DNA of 64,000 bases. Source: Olsenella sp. KGMB02461. Lineage in GTDB: Bacteria; Actinomycetota; Coriobacteriia; Coriobacteriales; Atopobiaceae. The notes under the pieces are model-generated. The model did not search any database, had not been told where the DNA came from, and saw only the letters and a program-made list of their open reading frames with translations. The DNA is taken from NCBI RefSeq assembly GCF_012584445.1, contig NZ_JABAHI010000008.1, positions 930,001 to 994,000 on the forward strand, in the 5' to 3' direction. Shown here one piece after another: positions 47,006 through 55,796 of the stretch. Position numbers and translations under genes: made by a program. Within the stretch, counting starts at the first letter, position 1; each line of letters starts with the position of its first letter.

Positions 47006-47461
47006 GTGGATCAGCGAATGCTGCTCACGCACATTCCTTCTCCAGCTTTGGCATTTTATTTTGCTGCATATCCTTATCACCACTCCGCATGCACGACTAA
47101 CCTCTGGTTACCTGCTGATGTGACCTCTAGCACCAAGCCAGACTTCGTCTATTACGCCATCAAGGGGGGGGGAAGGCCGCCTAGATACCATCGTTCTCGA
47201 CGTAATATGCAAGATGCGCAAGCGCATTAGTAACGTGAAGATTTCCTTCACCAACAAGCTAACTGTCACGCTCTACCCAGACAGACCTATTTGGAAAGAT
47301 TTGTACGCGAACGCCTTGGCCTGAAGCTGAAAGGGACAGAGCCTAAGACCATACTCACTAATGCCGTCAACGTATGCATCCAAATAGTCAGCCGTTACAA
47401 GAGATGCTTAACCCCAGAAAACATAAAGAAGTATAAAGAAGTGCCTCTTCCTATTCGATAA
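47006..47461 (+). pseudogene. Frameshifted gene remnant with 9-G tract
   Basis: Readable in three frames: DFVYYAIKGG, then (after a run of nine G at about 47164-47172) GRLDTIVLDVICKMRKRISN ... DLYANALA, then ERLGLKLKGTEPKTILTNAV ... PLPIR ending at 47461. With eight G the first two parts join in frame; one more base is needed near 47314 for the third. No family recognised. The remainder of 46873-47695 shows no intact gene. Confidence 0.5.
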
Positions 47462-47695
47462 ATACCTTCCGGACTACCCCTGGCTCACACAAACGAAGAT
47501 GACTAACTTCTTCCTCTGGAGCTTCCGCTAGATGTTATTCTTATCGACAGGATTCTCCTTCCTCTGAGCAATGAGCCCTCGTAGGGGGTAACCCTCACCA
47601 GAGCTGTGCGACATAGACATGGCTGCCTCGACGATATCGGCAACAACACCCAGTGTCGCAATATCGTGCCCACTATAACCTTGAGGGGTTTTGTA

Positions 47696-48400
47696 TTATT
47701 TCTTTAGAGTCCTATAGATTCTGTGTTTATATATTTTTATATATTCTATTTGCTTATGATCTAAATCAAAATAGGGTTGTAGTTCGAGTCCCTCCAAAGC
47801 ACCCTCTCCAACATACACATTAAAACCTTCGTCTAGCATGAGTTGCCAAATATTATCAATATCTTCATTAGTTGCATCAGGATACATAGCTCGTATCCAT
47901 TTACAACTCTCTAGTTTAACTGCATCTAGTGCGTAATAGCTACTATCTTGCGGTTGAAGAAAGACATCGAGCCCTGCAGTATCAGAAACAACGGTTTCAT
48001 ATCCATTGCGATAGCTGATTGCTTGATCTTCATGAGCACCTCCATGATGCTCATAAGGAGAAAACTCACCTTCGACTATTTTATTGTCTGGATTAACTTC
48101 ATTATAGCTATTCATTAGTTTATTAATATCTTCATTATAACTATATAATATAGGTAAATGTTCTTCAGAAACCTCATCGGAAGTTGCTGAATCTTCTATA
48201 TTAGTTTTTTCCTCACCAGCTATATCTAAAGAATGCTGCTGTTCTTCTACATTTGACTTTGATTGCAAAGAAGTACAACCGCTCAATACACCCAACAAGC
48301 ATATACAAAGACCTATATACATCAATCCTATATACGGCGACCTGATCTTGGTATTATCAAATTTATGGCTTTTTGATATCCAACAACTCATTTTTCTCAT
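47696..48400 (-). CDS. Putative lipoprotein, unknown function
   Basis: 234 aa, AT-rich codon use quite unlike the chromosome. An N-terminal hydrophobic segment ends in lipobox GVLSGC (Cys near residue 42), then an acidic Ser/Glu-rich linker and a globular part (NEDIDNIWQLMLDEGFNVYV). Exposed on the cell surface. Probably recently acquired. The basic N-terminal 25 residues may mean that the true start is further downstream. Confidence 0.6.
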   Translation of the reverse strand: MRKMSCWISKSHKFDNTKIRSPYIGLMYIGLCICLLGVLSGCTSLQSKSNVEEQQHSLDIAGEEKTNIEDSATSDEVSEEHLPILYSYNEDINKLMNSYNEVNPDNKIVEGEFSPYEHHGGAHEDQAISYRNGYETVVSDTAGLDVFLQPQDSSYYALDAVKLESCKWIRAMYPDATNEDIDNIWQLMLDEGFNVYVGEGALEGLELQPYFDLDHKQIEYIKIYKHRIYRTLKK

Positions 48401-48546
48401 ATAGAACTCCTATATGTATAACTACTTGATATATTCGGGTATCGATTGAATACGATATTAAAGCGTAATCATGTTAAGATCCGCTATTGACCTTTTTTTA
48501 GTGTACCTAAAGTTGTATGTGTATGCTTGCTTTATTTTATTATTTA

Positions 48547-49317
48547 TTACACAACATTTACCATGTCCTGAACTATTGCCTCATCGACTACCAGCATTGT
48601 ATCCACTGCATAGCCAGGAACTGAGAAATTAACACCGTGAGCAGCTGTTGCAGCAGCGGGAGACGGGATGATTCCAGTGCACGAAGAGTGGAGCTGGGAG
48701 ACTCCGGTGGTAGCGAGAAGCTGGGCGGCATTGGAGGGACGAATGCCGGAACCGGGAAGGATCTCTATGCGATCGCCCCAGGTAGATTGAAGATGCGCGA
48801 TGAGAGGGGCTCCCTCAAGAGCTGTGGGGGCCTGACCGCTGGTGAGCAGTCGATCAACGCCGAGTGACACCAACTGGTTGATGGCCTTATCGGCATCGGG
48901 GGTGAGATCGAAGGCGCGATGGAAGACTGCGGTGGCATGAGCTTGGTGGATAAGATTGACGGCCTCGCTGGTTCGGCTGACGTCGATAGTGCCGGTGGGC
49001 GTGAGACAGCCAAAAGCGATTCCGTGGGCGCCGGCGGCCAGGAGGGATGAGATCTCGGCGAGGAGTTGGGACCACTGGGCGTTGGTGTAGCAAAAGCCGC
49101 CAGCGCAGGGACGGACCATGGCCACTACCTCGAGGCTTGTGTGCTGGCGCACGAGCTTGACGGAAGCCTCGGAGGGAGTGAGGCCGCCTAGGGGCAGCGC
49201 GGAGTTGAGCTCGATGCGAGGGGCGCCGCCGGCCTGGGCGGCGAGGGCGTCGGCGAAGGAGCCGCAGCAGACCTCAAGGGTTATGGGGCGCTGGGATGCT
49301 ATGGGATGTGTGGACAC
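48547..49317 (-). CDS. cutC: CutC family protein
   Basis: 256 aa TIM-barrel-like CutC: LEVCCGSFADALAAQAGGA at the N-terminus, RIELNSALPLGGLTPS, MVRPCAGGFCYTN and ILPGSGIRPSNA. Originally linked to copper homeostasis, though its biochemical role is unsettled. It returns to chromosomal GC after the low-GC island. Confidence 0.92.
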   Translation of the reverse strand: MSTHPIASQRPITLEVCCGSFADALAAQAGGAPRIELNSALPLGGLTPSEASVKLVRQHTSLEVVAMVRPCAGGFCYTNAQWSQLLAEISSLLAAGAHGIAFGCLTPTGTIDVSRTSEAVNLIHQAHATAVFHRAFDLTPDADKAINQLVSLGVDRLLTSGQAPTALEGAPLIAHLQSTWGDRIEILPGSGIRPSNAAQLLATTGVSQLHSSCTGIIPSPAAATAAHGVNFSVPGYAVDTMLVVDEAIVQDMVNVV

Positions 49318-49355
49318 AAGAATTTCTCCAATTGCTTGAGGATATGGATCGCTCG

Positions 49356-49463
49356 CTACATTCGCTTCTGTGCGGTGATAAAGACCTTGTTACCATCCCT
49401 AGGGCCGATGGCAATGATCTCGACGATCTCTACCTCGCCATTATGCATACCCCGCTCATTCAA
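49356..49463 (-). pseudogene. C-terminal remnant of a RelE/ParE-type toxin
   Basis: 35 codons overlapping the end of the antitoxin gene read GEVEIVEIIAIGPRDGNKVF ending TAQKRM, the typical tail of RelE/ParE mRNA interferase toxins. The N-terminal two thirds are missing, so no functional toxin is expected. Confidence 0.6.
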
Positions 49464-49812
49464 AGAGCTCCTCATCAGAAAGGCCGTCTTCATCTAAGCC
49501 ATCGCGCCAATCATGTCCTAGCACCTCGTCGACATCATGAAAGTGATACTTGGGATTGGCGTCCATCTCATGAACACGCTCGGTAGCCACTTTGTAAAAA
49601 TGCTCTAAGCGCAATGTCTCCAGCTCCGCAGCCATGGCTTCTAGCTCAGCGAAATCCACTAGAGCCATATCGATCTCGCCATTTCTTCCTTGGATGTAGC
49701 GTGGCTTATCTTTTACCTGCTCGCGAATCTCTCGAAAGTTTCGCACCATATGGGTGGAGCTGACGATCTGATCTTTAGAGAAAAGCAGCTTGTGATCTTT
49801 AACGTCAATCAT
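49456..49812 (-). CDS. Phd/YefM-like antitoxin
   Basis: 118 aa from the ATG at 49812 with AAGGAG upstream. The segment SSTHMVRNFREIREQVKDKP fits the Phd/YefM N-terminal DNA-binding fold. The acidic C-terminus would bind the toxin, of which only a 3' fragment remains downstream. Confidence 0.7.
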   Translation of the reverse strand: MIDVKDHKLLFSKDQIVSSTHMVRNFREIREQVKDKPRYIQGRNGEIDMALVDFAELEAMAAELETLRLEHFYKVATERVHEMDANPKYHFHDVDEVLGHDWRDGLDEDGLSDEELFE

Positions 49813-49914
49813 CACTACTCTCCTTATGTAAAACTATGCGCACTACAGTATGTATTTTATTACAAATATCCAAGCTTTTCTAGCACTATGCCCTAGGGCA
49901 ACTACACGCGCGCG

Positions 49915-49946
49915 CAAAAACCCGCGGCTTGGAATCAAGTCGCGGG
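49915..49946 (-). terminator. Terminator of the PTS-esterase operon
   Basis: CCCGCGGCTTG-N4-CAAGTCGCGGG hairpin with one mismatch, followed by TTTTTTG on the minus strand, about 60 bp beyond the esterase stop. Confidence 0.88.
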
Positions 49947-50008
49947 AGGGACAAGTACATCGCGTTGTCAGAAGAACTCCTCAAGAAGCTGCGCGGGCAA
50001 TCGTCGAG

Positions 50009-50812
50009 CTAGTGGCGGTCGTCGTCCAGGTTGGCAAGAGAGTCGGGCGAGAGCCAGTCGAGGGCTTCGACCAGGTTGTCTTGGACAAAGTTCCAGCTGT
50101 GGATGCCGTCTACCTGGGCGTAATCGACGGAGAAGCCGTCTTGGACGAGGGCGTCGGCGATGAGGGAGTCGCAGTGAGCAAGCCAGTCGCCGGCGCCTAC
50201 GCGCATCCAAATCTGGGGCTTGGGGGTGGAGGGTTTCTCGGAAAGGGAATGGGCGAGCCAACGGGGATTAAGATCGGTGTTGCGGTGGGCCTCCAGCGGC
50301 TCGAAGAGGGAGAGCTCGCCGGCCACCTGGCCGTTTTGGGCGAGGGCCTCGGGGGTTTCCTCGAAGAAGTGCACAGCCGGGGCGAAGAGCAGGATGCGGG
50401 AGAAGCGGTTTGGGTTCATGAGGCCCAGGCGCAGGGCGCCGTAGCCGCCCATGGAGAAGCCGCCGATGAATGTGTGGGCGCGGTCGCAGGCGACGGGGAG
50501 CAGGTTGCGGACGGTGTCGACGAGCTCGTGGGACACATAGTGGCCGTAGTCGCCGATGGGGCCGCCCTCGGGGCCTACCTGCTTCCACCAGCTGTTGTCG
50601 CCGGCGGGCATGACCACGGCAAAGTTGCGCTCGGCGGCGAAGCGGGAGATGCGGGTGTTGTAGATCCAGCTGTTGACGTCGCACTGGAGGCCGTGGAGCA
50701 AGACGAGCAGCTGGTAGGGCTTGGAGCCGCCTCGGTCGAGGGGCAGCACCAGGCGGCAGGGCACCTCGCGATGGAGGGTTTGGGAGTAAAAGTCGAGGCT
50801 CACAACAGCCAT
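50009..50812 (-). CDS. Esterase D-like alpha/beta hydrolase
   Basis: 267 aa. Nucleophile elbow GGFSMGGYGAL (Ser), opening LVLLHGLQCDVNSW, and VDGIHSWNFV with the catalytic His. Cytosolic, without signal peptide. Family: EstA/feruloyl-esterase/S-formylglutathione-hydrolase-like. Downstream of a PTS transporter and a second hydrolase on one strand, so it may deacylate an imported acylated sugar (inference). Confidence 0.85.
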   Translation of the reverse strand: MAVVSLDFYSQTLHREVPCRLVLPLDRGGSKPYQLLVLLHGLQCDVNSWIYNTRISRFAAERNFAVVMPAGDNSWWKQVGPEGGPIGDYGHYVSHELVDTVRNLLPVACDRAHTFIGGFSMGGYGALRLGLMNPNRFSRILLFAPAVHFFEETPEALAQNGQVAGELSLFEPLEAHRNTDLNPRWLAHSLSEKPSTPKPQIWMRVGAGDWLAHCDSLIADALVQDGFSVDYAQVDGIHSWNFVQDNLVEALDWLSPDSLANLDDDRH

Positions 50813-50926
50813 GATCGCTCCTTGGAAGTGGGGGGGGATAGGGATGGGCTATGCAATAGCAGCAAGGCACCCGGGGCGCTGAGCTCCCGGGTGCCTGACA
50901 AGTGCGATGGGTGATGCTGCGAAACC

Positions 50927-52033
50927 TTAGGCCAGATGGCGGAGCTTTTGGGAGATGGCCAGGGCCAGCTCCTCTGACTGGGGCTCGGAGCCAAAGAGGT
51001 CGAAGAAGCCGTGGTCGCAGCCCTTGTAAGTGACCAGCTCGGTGGGCACGCCGGCGGCGGTCAGGCGGTGGGCAAAGTACTCAGCGCCAATGCGCAGGTA
51101 GTCGTACTCGGAGACTGCCACCACCGTGGGCGGGAAGGCGGCCAGCTGCTCGTCGGAAGCGTAGGCCACAGAGACCAGCGGGTCTTTGAGGCTGGTCTTG
51201 CCCTGGACATAGAGACTGTCTTGGGCGCTGATGTGGCAGCTGCGCTCGATGCGGGCGATGCGGCCGTAGGCCAGCTCGCGATCCTCGTCGATCACCGGAT
51301 AGTCGTCGTAGGACCAGGGGTAGGCTTCCAGCTCGTCCAGGTTGGACATGTCGCAACCCGGGAAGACCAGGTAGCAGGAGGCGATGCGTTTCTCGGCATC
51401 TTTGAGCACCACCGCGCAGGAGAGGGATCCTCCTGCAGAGTCTCCGGCCACCATCACGCGGGCGGGGTCGAAGCCCAGCTCAGAGGCGTGGTCCAGGGCC
51501 CAGTCCAGGGTGGCGCAGGCGTCGTCGATGGCCGCGGGGAAGGGAGCCTCGGGGGCCAGGCGGTACTCCGGGAAGGCCACCAGAGCGCCGGACTGCTCGG
51601 CGATGAAGCGCATGCGGTTGCGGTAGATGCGCTCGTCGCCGGCGGTGAAGCCGCCTCCGTGGAGGTAGAGCAGGAAGGGAGCCTGGGGCGCCAAAGTTTC
51701 CGGGCGATAGAAGTGCACCGGGATGCGGTGGGTCTCCCCCACCGGAATGATCTGCTCCCACTGCTCGATGGGCAAGATGGTGAGATCGGGGGTGACCTTG
51801 TCGGGACGATAACGCTCGTCTGAGAGCGACATGCCTCCACGCTTGTGGGCGCGCTGGGAGAACATGGCAGCCTTAGCCGCAGCCGTGGCGCGCACGCGAG
51901 GGTCGAGGACGTGGTCGCGGTCGTCGTCGGGGATAGGCTTCACCGTGCAGATGAGGGCGCCCTCGCAGGTGGAGGTGGACTTGGCCCCAATGGCTTCTAC
52001 CAGCGCCGGATCGTAGGTGCGAAGCTGCTCCAT
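50927..52033 (-). CDS. HSL-family carboxylesterase (Aes-like)
   Basis: 368 aa. Oxyanion motif LHGGGFTAGD, nucleophile GDSAGGSLS, Asp in SEYDYL and His in CDHGFFD complete the triad. No signal peptide. Starts 8 bp after the PTS stop, so it is in the same operon. Probably hydrolyses small acyl esters. Followed by a second esterase after 114 bp. Confidence 0.9.
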   Translation of the reverse strand: MEQLRTYDPALVEAIGAKSTSTCEGALICTVKPIPDDDRDHVLDPRVRATAAAKAAMFSQRAHKRGGMSLSDERYRPDKVTPDLTILPIEQWEQIIPVGETHRIPVHFYRPETLAPQAPFLLYLHGGGFTAGDERIYRNRMRFIAEQSGALVAFPEYRLAPEAPFPAAIDDACATLDWALDHASELGFDPARVMVAGDSAGGSLSCAVVLKDAEKRIASCYLVFPGCDMSNLDELEAYPWSYDDYPVIDEDRELAYGRIARIERSCHISAQDSLYVQGKTSLKDPLVSVAYASDEQLAAFPPTVVAVSEYDYLRIGAEYFAHRLTAAGVPTELVTYKGCDHGFFDLFGSEPQSEELALAISQKLRHLA

Positions 52034-52041
52034 GGTATCCC

Positions 52042-53943
52042 CTAGCCCATGGAGGGGGTCATGGCGCCAAAGCCGGTGTCATCGTGGACGTCCTGGGACA
52101 CTTGAGCGGCGGGGGCGGGCTCGGTGAGTATGACGATGATGGAGTCGTCGATGTCGCCCTTGGTGAAGGCCATCTTGTCGAACTTGGCGATGGTGTCGCC
52201 GGCGGAGACCTTCTGGCCCTCGCTCACCAGCGCGTTGAGGCCCTTGCCGCCCAGCTTCACCGAGTCGATGCCAATGTGCACCATGAGGGTGGAGCCGGCC
52301 TCGGTGCGGATGCCGATGGCGTGGTTGGTGTCGGCCACGAAGCACACCGTGCCGTCTACCGGCGCCTTTACGGTGTTGTTAGAGGGCTTGAGAGCGAAGC
52401 AGGGGCCAAGGAGACCTTGGGCGAAGGTGGAGTCGGCGATGGAGGCCTGAGGCACATAGGCGCCCTTGCCAGGCATGGAGACAGGCACGCCGGCGCCAGG
52501 AAGCAGCGCGGCATCGGGGTTGTCCAGCGTCTCTTCTTCGTCATCGTAGACGGAGTCGTCAAAGCCAAAGGCGTAGACGGTCACAAAGGAGCACGCTGCC
52601 ATGAAGGCCACGATGCCCACAGCCTTGTAGAAGTTGGTCCAGTCCATGTTGGGACCCAGGAAGAGCAGCAGGCCGGGCAGCGAGTGACAGCCGTAGCCGT
52701 AGGAGTGCAGGCCAGTGATGCCGCAGATGAGACCAGCCAGCACCGAGGTGACAGTAAGGGCATAGTAAGGCTTGACCATGCGGTAGCACAGGCCGTAGAC
52801 CGTGGGCTCGGAGATGCCGCCGATAAGAGCAGACAGGGCAGCCGGCACGGAGAGCTGGTGGCAGTGGTTGTTGCGGGACTTGAGGGTGATGGCCAGGGCC
52901 ACGAAGCCGGCGCTCACAGTGAAGGAGAAGAACCAGAGAGTGATGGAAGCGTCGTAGCCCACAGACTCGATGGAAGCGGTGGCGATGGGCACGAGGGCCA
53001 GGTGGAAGCCGGCGCAGAGCTGGCCGATGGTGCAGGAGAACAGCACCAGGGCAGGAACGACGAGCCAGGGCACGTTAGCGGTGAGCCAAGCGATGGCAGC
53101 GGCCACGTAGTTGGTCATATAGCCGCCGATGGGGCCAGTGGCCACCAGCACGACCACGCTCATCACTACCAGCAAGATGAGGGGCTTGGCGAAGTAGCGG
53201 ATCTGCTCGTGGATGATGCGGGACAGCCAGTGATCCAGCTTGGACATGACCCACACCGAGAGCACGATCTGGATGACACCGCCGTTATAGGTCATAAGAT
53301 AGACCGGCAGGCCAAAGTAGTCGCCATAGACGGCGCCTGCAGCCTGGAGATCGGTCACATAGGTGACAAAGTCCGGGTAGAGCAAGCCGGCGGCCAGCAT
53401 CATGGCCATGATGGGCTCGGTCTCGAACTTCTTGGCCGCAGTATAGGCCACGTAGATGGGCAAGAAGTAGAAGGCCGCCTGAGCAAAGCAGTTGAGGATG
53501 AGATAGGTAGAGCTGTCTGCGGTGACCCACCCGGTCATGGTGAACAGGGTGAGAAGCACCATGATGAAGCCGGCGGTGGTGAGCGCAGGGATGACGGGCA
53601 CCATGATGGAGGCCATCATGAGCAAGAAGTCGCCAGCCACACGGCCCAGAGACTTCTTGCCAGCAGGGGCGGCAGCTACTGCACCAGAACCCTTGCCAGC
53701 GACCTTTTCGAACTCCGGATAGAGCTGCTCGACATCCTGGCCAATGATCACCTGCACCTGGGTGCCATTGTCCTGGATGCCCAACACGCCGGGGATCTTT
53801 TGGATGGCCTTGAAGTCCATCTTGTCCTTGTCCACCGGCTCTAAGCGCAAGCGAGTGGCGCAGTGAGTGTGCGACACGATATTCTCGCGCCCACCGGCCT
53901 TCTCGAGAATGGCGGCTGCCATCTCAGCGTAGTTCTTTGCCAT
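52042..53943 (-). CDS. PTS sugar transporter EIIBCA, beta-glucoside family
   Basis: 633 aa, domains in order B-C-A. The EIIB phosphocysteine is in THCATRLRL (about residue 28). EIIC spans about residues 100-460 with GISEPTVYG (sugar loop). EIIA has NHAIGI and the phospho-His in LMVHIGIDSVKLGG. Imports and phosphorylates a beta-glucoside or related sugar. The upstream palindrome and RpiR gene suggest local control; two esterases follow in the same operon. Confidence 0.93.
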   Translation of the reverse strand: MAKNYAEMAAAILEKAGGRENIVSHTHCATRLRLEPVDKDKMDFKAIQKIPGVLGIQDNGTQVQVIIGQDVEQLYPEFEKVAGKGSGAVAAAPAGKKSLGRVAGDFLLMMASIMVPVIPALTTAGFIMVLLTLFTMTGWVTADSSTYLILNCFAQAAFYFLPIYVAYTAAKKFETEPIMAMMLAAGLLYPDFVTYVTDLQAAGAVYGDYFGLPVYLMTYNGGVIQIVLSVWVMSKLDHWLSRIIHEQIRYFAKPLILLVVMSVVVLVATGPIGGYMTNYVAAAIAWLTANVPWLVVPALVLFSCTIGQLCAGFHLALVPIATASIESVGYDASITLWFFSFTVSAGFVALAITLKSRNNHCHQLSVPAALSALIGGISEPTVYGLCYRMVKPYYALTVTSVLAGLICGITGLHSYGYGCHSLPGLLLFLGPNMDWTNFYKAVGIVAFMAACSFVTVYAFGFDDSVYDDEEETLDNPDAALLPGAGVPVSMPGKGAYVPQASIADSTFAQGLLGPCFALKPSNNTVKAPVDGTVCFVADTNHAIGIRTEAGSTLMVHIGIDSVKLGGKGLNALVSEGQKVSAGDTIAKFDKMAFTKGDIDDSIIVILTEPAPAAQVSQDVHDDTGFGAMTPSMG

Positions 53944-54088
53944 GAATCCTCCCTCATTGCAGCTTGCAGACGATGTTTCATAGACCCTAGGGAAGCTGCG
54001 GGGACTATAACAAGGGAGTTTTTGGCCGCCAGCAACGGCCCCCTAAACGGTTCCTGAGGCGCCGTGAGCGGTAGTGACTTTCTTCTAC

Positions 54089-54125
54089 TTTCATCTATGA
54101 ACGAAAGTTACATTCATAGATGAAA
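54089..54125. promoter_or_regulatory. Putative RpiR operator upstream of the PTS operon
   Basis: Perfect 13-bp arms TTTCATCTATGAA and TTCATAGATGAAA separated by 11 bp, 146 bp upstream of the PTS start and just after the rpiR gene. It is the only strong palindrome in the 314-bp gap. The binding protein is inferred. Confidence 0.65.
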
Positions 54126-54258
54126 AATGAGGTAACTGAGGTTCGTTTTTCTCGGCAAGGAGGAAGGGCTCTGTGAGGAGCCTCATGAGGGAGGTGGCGC
54201 AGGCAGGAGGGTGGGGTTTCTCGGCAAGGATGGATGGAACGGCGAGCCCGCAAGCGCC

Positions 54259-55155
54259 TTAGGGGATGTCCACCTTAGAGAAGATGTAGCGGGAGAATTC
54301 GGCCAGGCAGTCCTGGGAGTCGGGCTTGGCGGCGGCTGTGAGGGCGTAGAGGGTCTCCATGATGGCCAGCTCGGCCATGGAGGTGTTGCCGATGAGGCTG
54401 TCTTGATCCATGTTGTTGGAGGTGACCAGGAAGACGAAGTCGGAGAGCTGGGCCAGCGGGCTTGTGGCGTTGCCGGTGATGCACACGAGCGTCGCCCCTT
54501 CGTCGTGAGCCGCGTGGGCCACCTGCTGCAACGTGCCGCTCCAGCCGGACCGAGAAAAGATCACCAACACGTCTCGGCTGTCGAGGGTGAGGGCGCAGGA
54601 GATGAGCTTCTCGTAATAGGAGCTGGTGGGAGCCGAGATGCCGATGCGCTCGTAATAATAGGAGGCATACTGGGCCGAAGGGATGGAGCGACCCACGGCG
54701 GCGAACTCCACGATGCGCGCTTTGGCCATGATTTGAGCGGCGGCCTTGAGCTTGTCTTGATCGAGCCCCTGAAGGGTGAGGGTGAGCGACGCGATGCGGT
54801 TGTCGAGGATGGCCTCGACGGTTTCGCCCACATGGTCCAGCGAGACAGGTTGGTCTTCCTCGATGGCCGAGAGCCTATGGAGCGTTTGTTGGACCCTCAG
54901 GAAAGAGAGCTGGAAGGAGCGGTAGGAGTTCTCCCCCATCTTGCGGCAAAACCTGGATACCGTAGGGGCGCTCACCTGGCAGAGCCGTGCCAGCTCGGAC
55001 TGGGAGAGCGAGCTCACGTTGGCCTGATGGGCCAGCAGGTAGTCGGCGATGCGGCGCTCGCCCTCGCTCATGGAATCCTTGGTCGCCAGAATGCGGGCTA
55101 TGAGGTTATCGGGGACATTGCTTGCCGACTCTTCGTATACCGCCTTTTGTGCCAT
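54259..55155 (-). CDS. RpiR-family regulator (HTH + SIS)
   Basis: 298 aa. N-terminal HTH_6 (SQSELARLCQVSAPTVSRFC, about 51-70) and a C-terminal SIS sugar-phosphate domain (VFSRSGWSGT-type loop). I start it at the ATG at 55155 after AAGGAAGGGAG. Located between hxlB and the PTS gene on the same strand. Likely senses a phosphosugar and controls the PTS operon. Confidence 0.9.
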   Translation of the reverse strand: MAQKAVYEESASNVPDNLIARILATKDSMSEGERRIADYLLAHQANVSSLSQSELARLCQVSAPTVSRFCRKMGENSYRSFQLSFLRVQQTLHRLSAIEEDQPVSLDHVGETVEAILDNRIASLTLTLQGLDQDKLKAAAQIMAKARIVEFAAVGRSIPSAQYASYYYERIGISAPTSSYYEKLISCALTLDSRDVLVIFSRSGWSGTLQQVAHAAHDEGATLVCITGNATSPLAQLSDFVFLVTSNNMDQDSLIGNTSMAELAIMETLYALTAAAKPDSQDCLAEFSRYIFSKVDIP

Positions 55156-55232
55156 GGATGAGCTCCCTTCCTTTTGTGCTCTAGCATGCCACGAGGGAGG
55201 AGGGGCGGGGAAGATGCGGGTGCCGAGAAACG

Positions 55233-55796
55233 CTACTCCAGGTTGGCGTGGCGCTCCATGAGCTGGGCGTTGGTGCAACGGAGCTCCGGCTGCATGGCCA
55301 AGTTGGCCACCAAGGCATCGCCGATAAGGAGAGTCATTTCCTCGAAGGTGCTGGAGCCTAGCTGGAGCTGTGGTGTGGTGCTCGCCGCATTGGTTACCTT
55401 GTTGGACGCATGAACAGTGATGGTAAGGTGGGCCAGCCGGCCTAGGGGCGAATTGAGCTGAGTGGTAATGAGAACCAATTTGCAGCCTAGCTGCTCGACG
55501 GCTTTTGTGGCGATGGCGACCAGCGTGGCAGTGGAGCCAGAGGCCATGATGAGAAGATCCCCAGGCTGTGCAGCGGGAGTGGATACGTCCCCTACTACAT
55601 AGGCGCTTTTGCCTAAATGCATGAAGCGCATGGCCAACGCGCGCATCATGAGGCCAGAGCGGCCAGCGCCTGCAAAGAAGATATGGGGGGCCTCAAGGGC
55701 GAGCTGCTGGAAGGTTTGGAGCTGGGTTTCATCAAGCTCTTGGGTAGTGGCTTCAAGCTGGGCAAGCAGTGCTTCCAGGTGTTCTTTTGTCTCCAT
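55233..55796 (-). CDS. hxlB: 6-phospho-3-hexuloisomerase (HxlB/PHI)
   Basis: 187 aa SIS-domain protein: FFAGAGRSGLMMRALAMRFMH, then MASGSTATLVAIATKA and the C-terminal FEEMTLLIGDALVANLA are characteristic. Isomerises arabino-3-hexulose 6-phosphate to fructose 6-phosphate in the ribulose monophosphate route. Its start overlaps the stop of the ManA-HxlA chimera by one base. Confidence 0.9.
   Translation of the reverse strand: METKEHLEALLAQLEATTQELDETQLQTFQQLALEAPHIFFAGAGRSGLMMRALAMRFMHLGKSAYVVGDVSTPAAQPGDLLIMASGSTATLVAIATKAVEQLGCKLVLITTQLNSPLGRLAHLTITVHASNKVTNAASTTPQLQLGSSTFEEMTLLIGDALVANLAMQPELRCTNAQLMERHANLE

Noticed and set aside
52084-53844. 586-codon rightward frame opposite the PTS gene
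   Set aside because: Antisense shadow rich in His/Gly/Glu. The EIIBCA domains on the minus strand are unambiguous.
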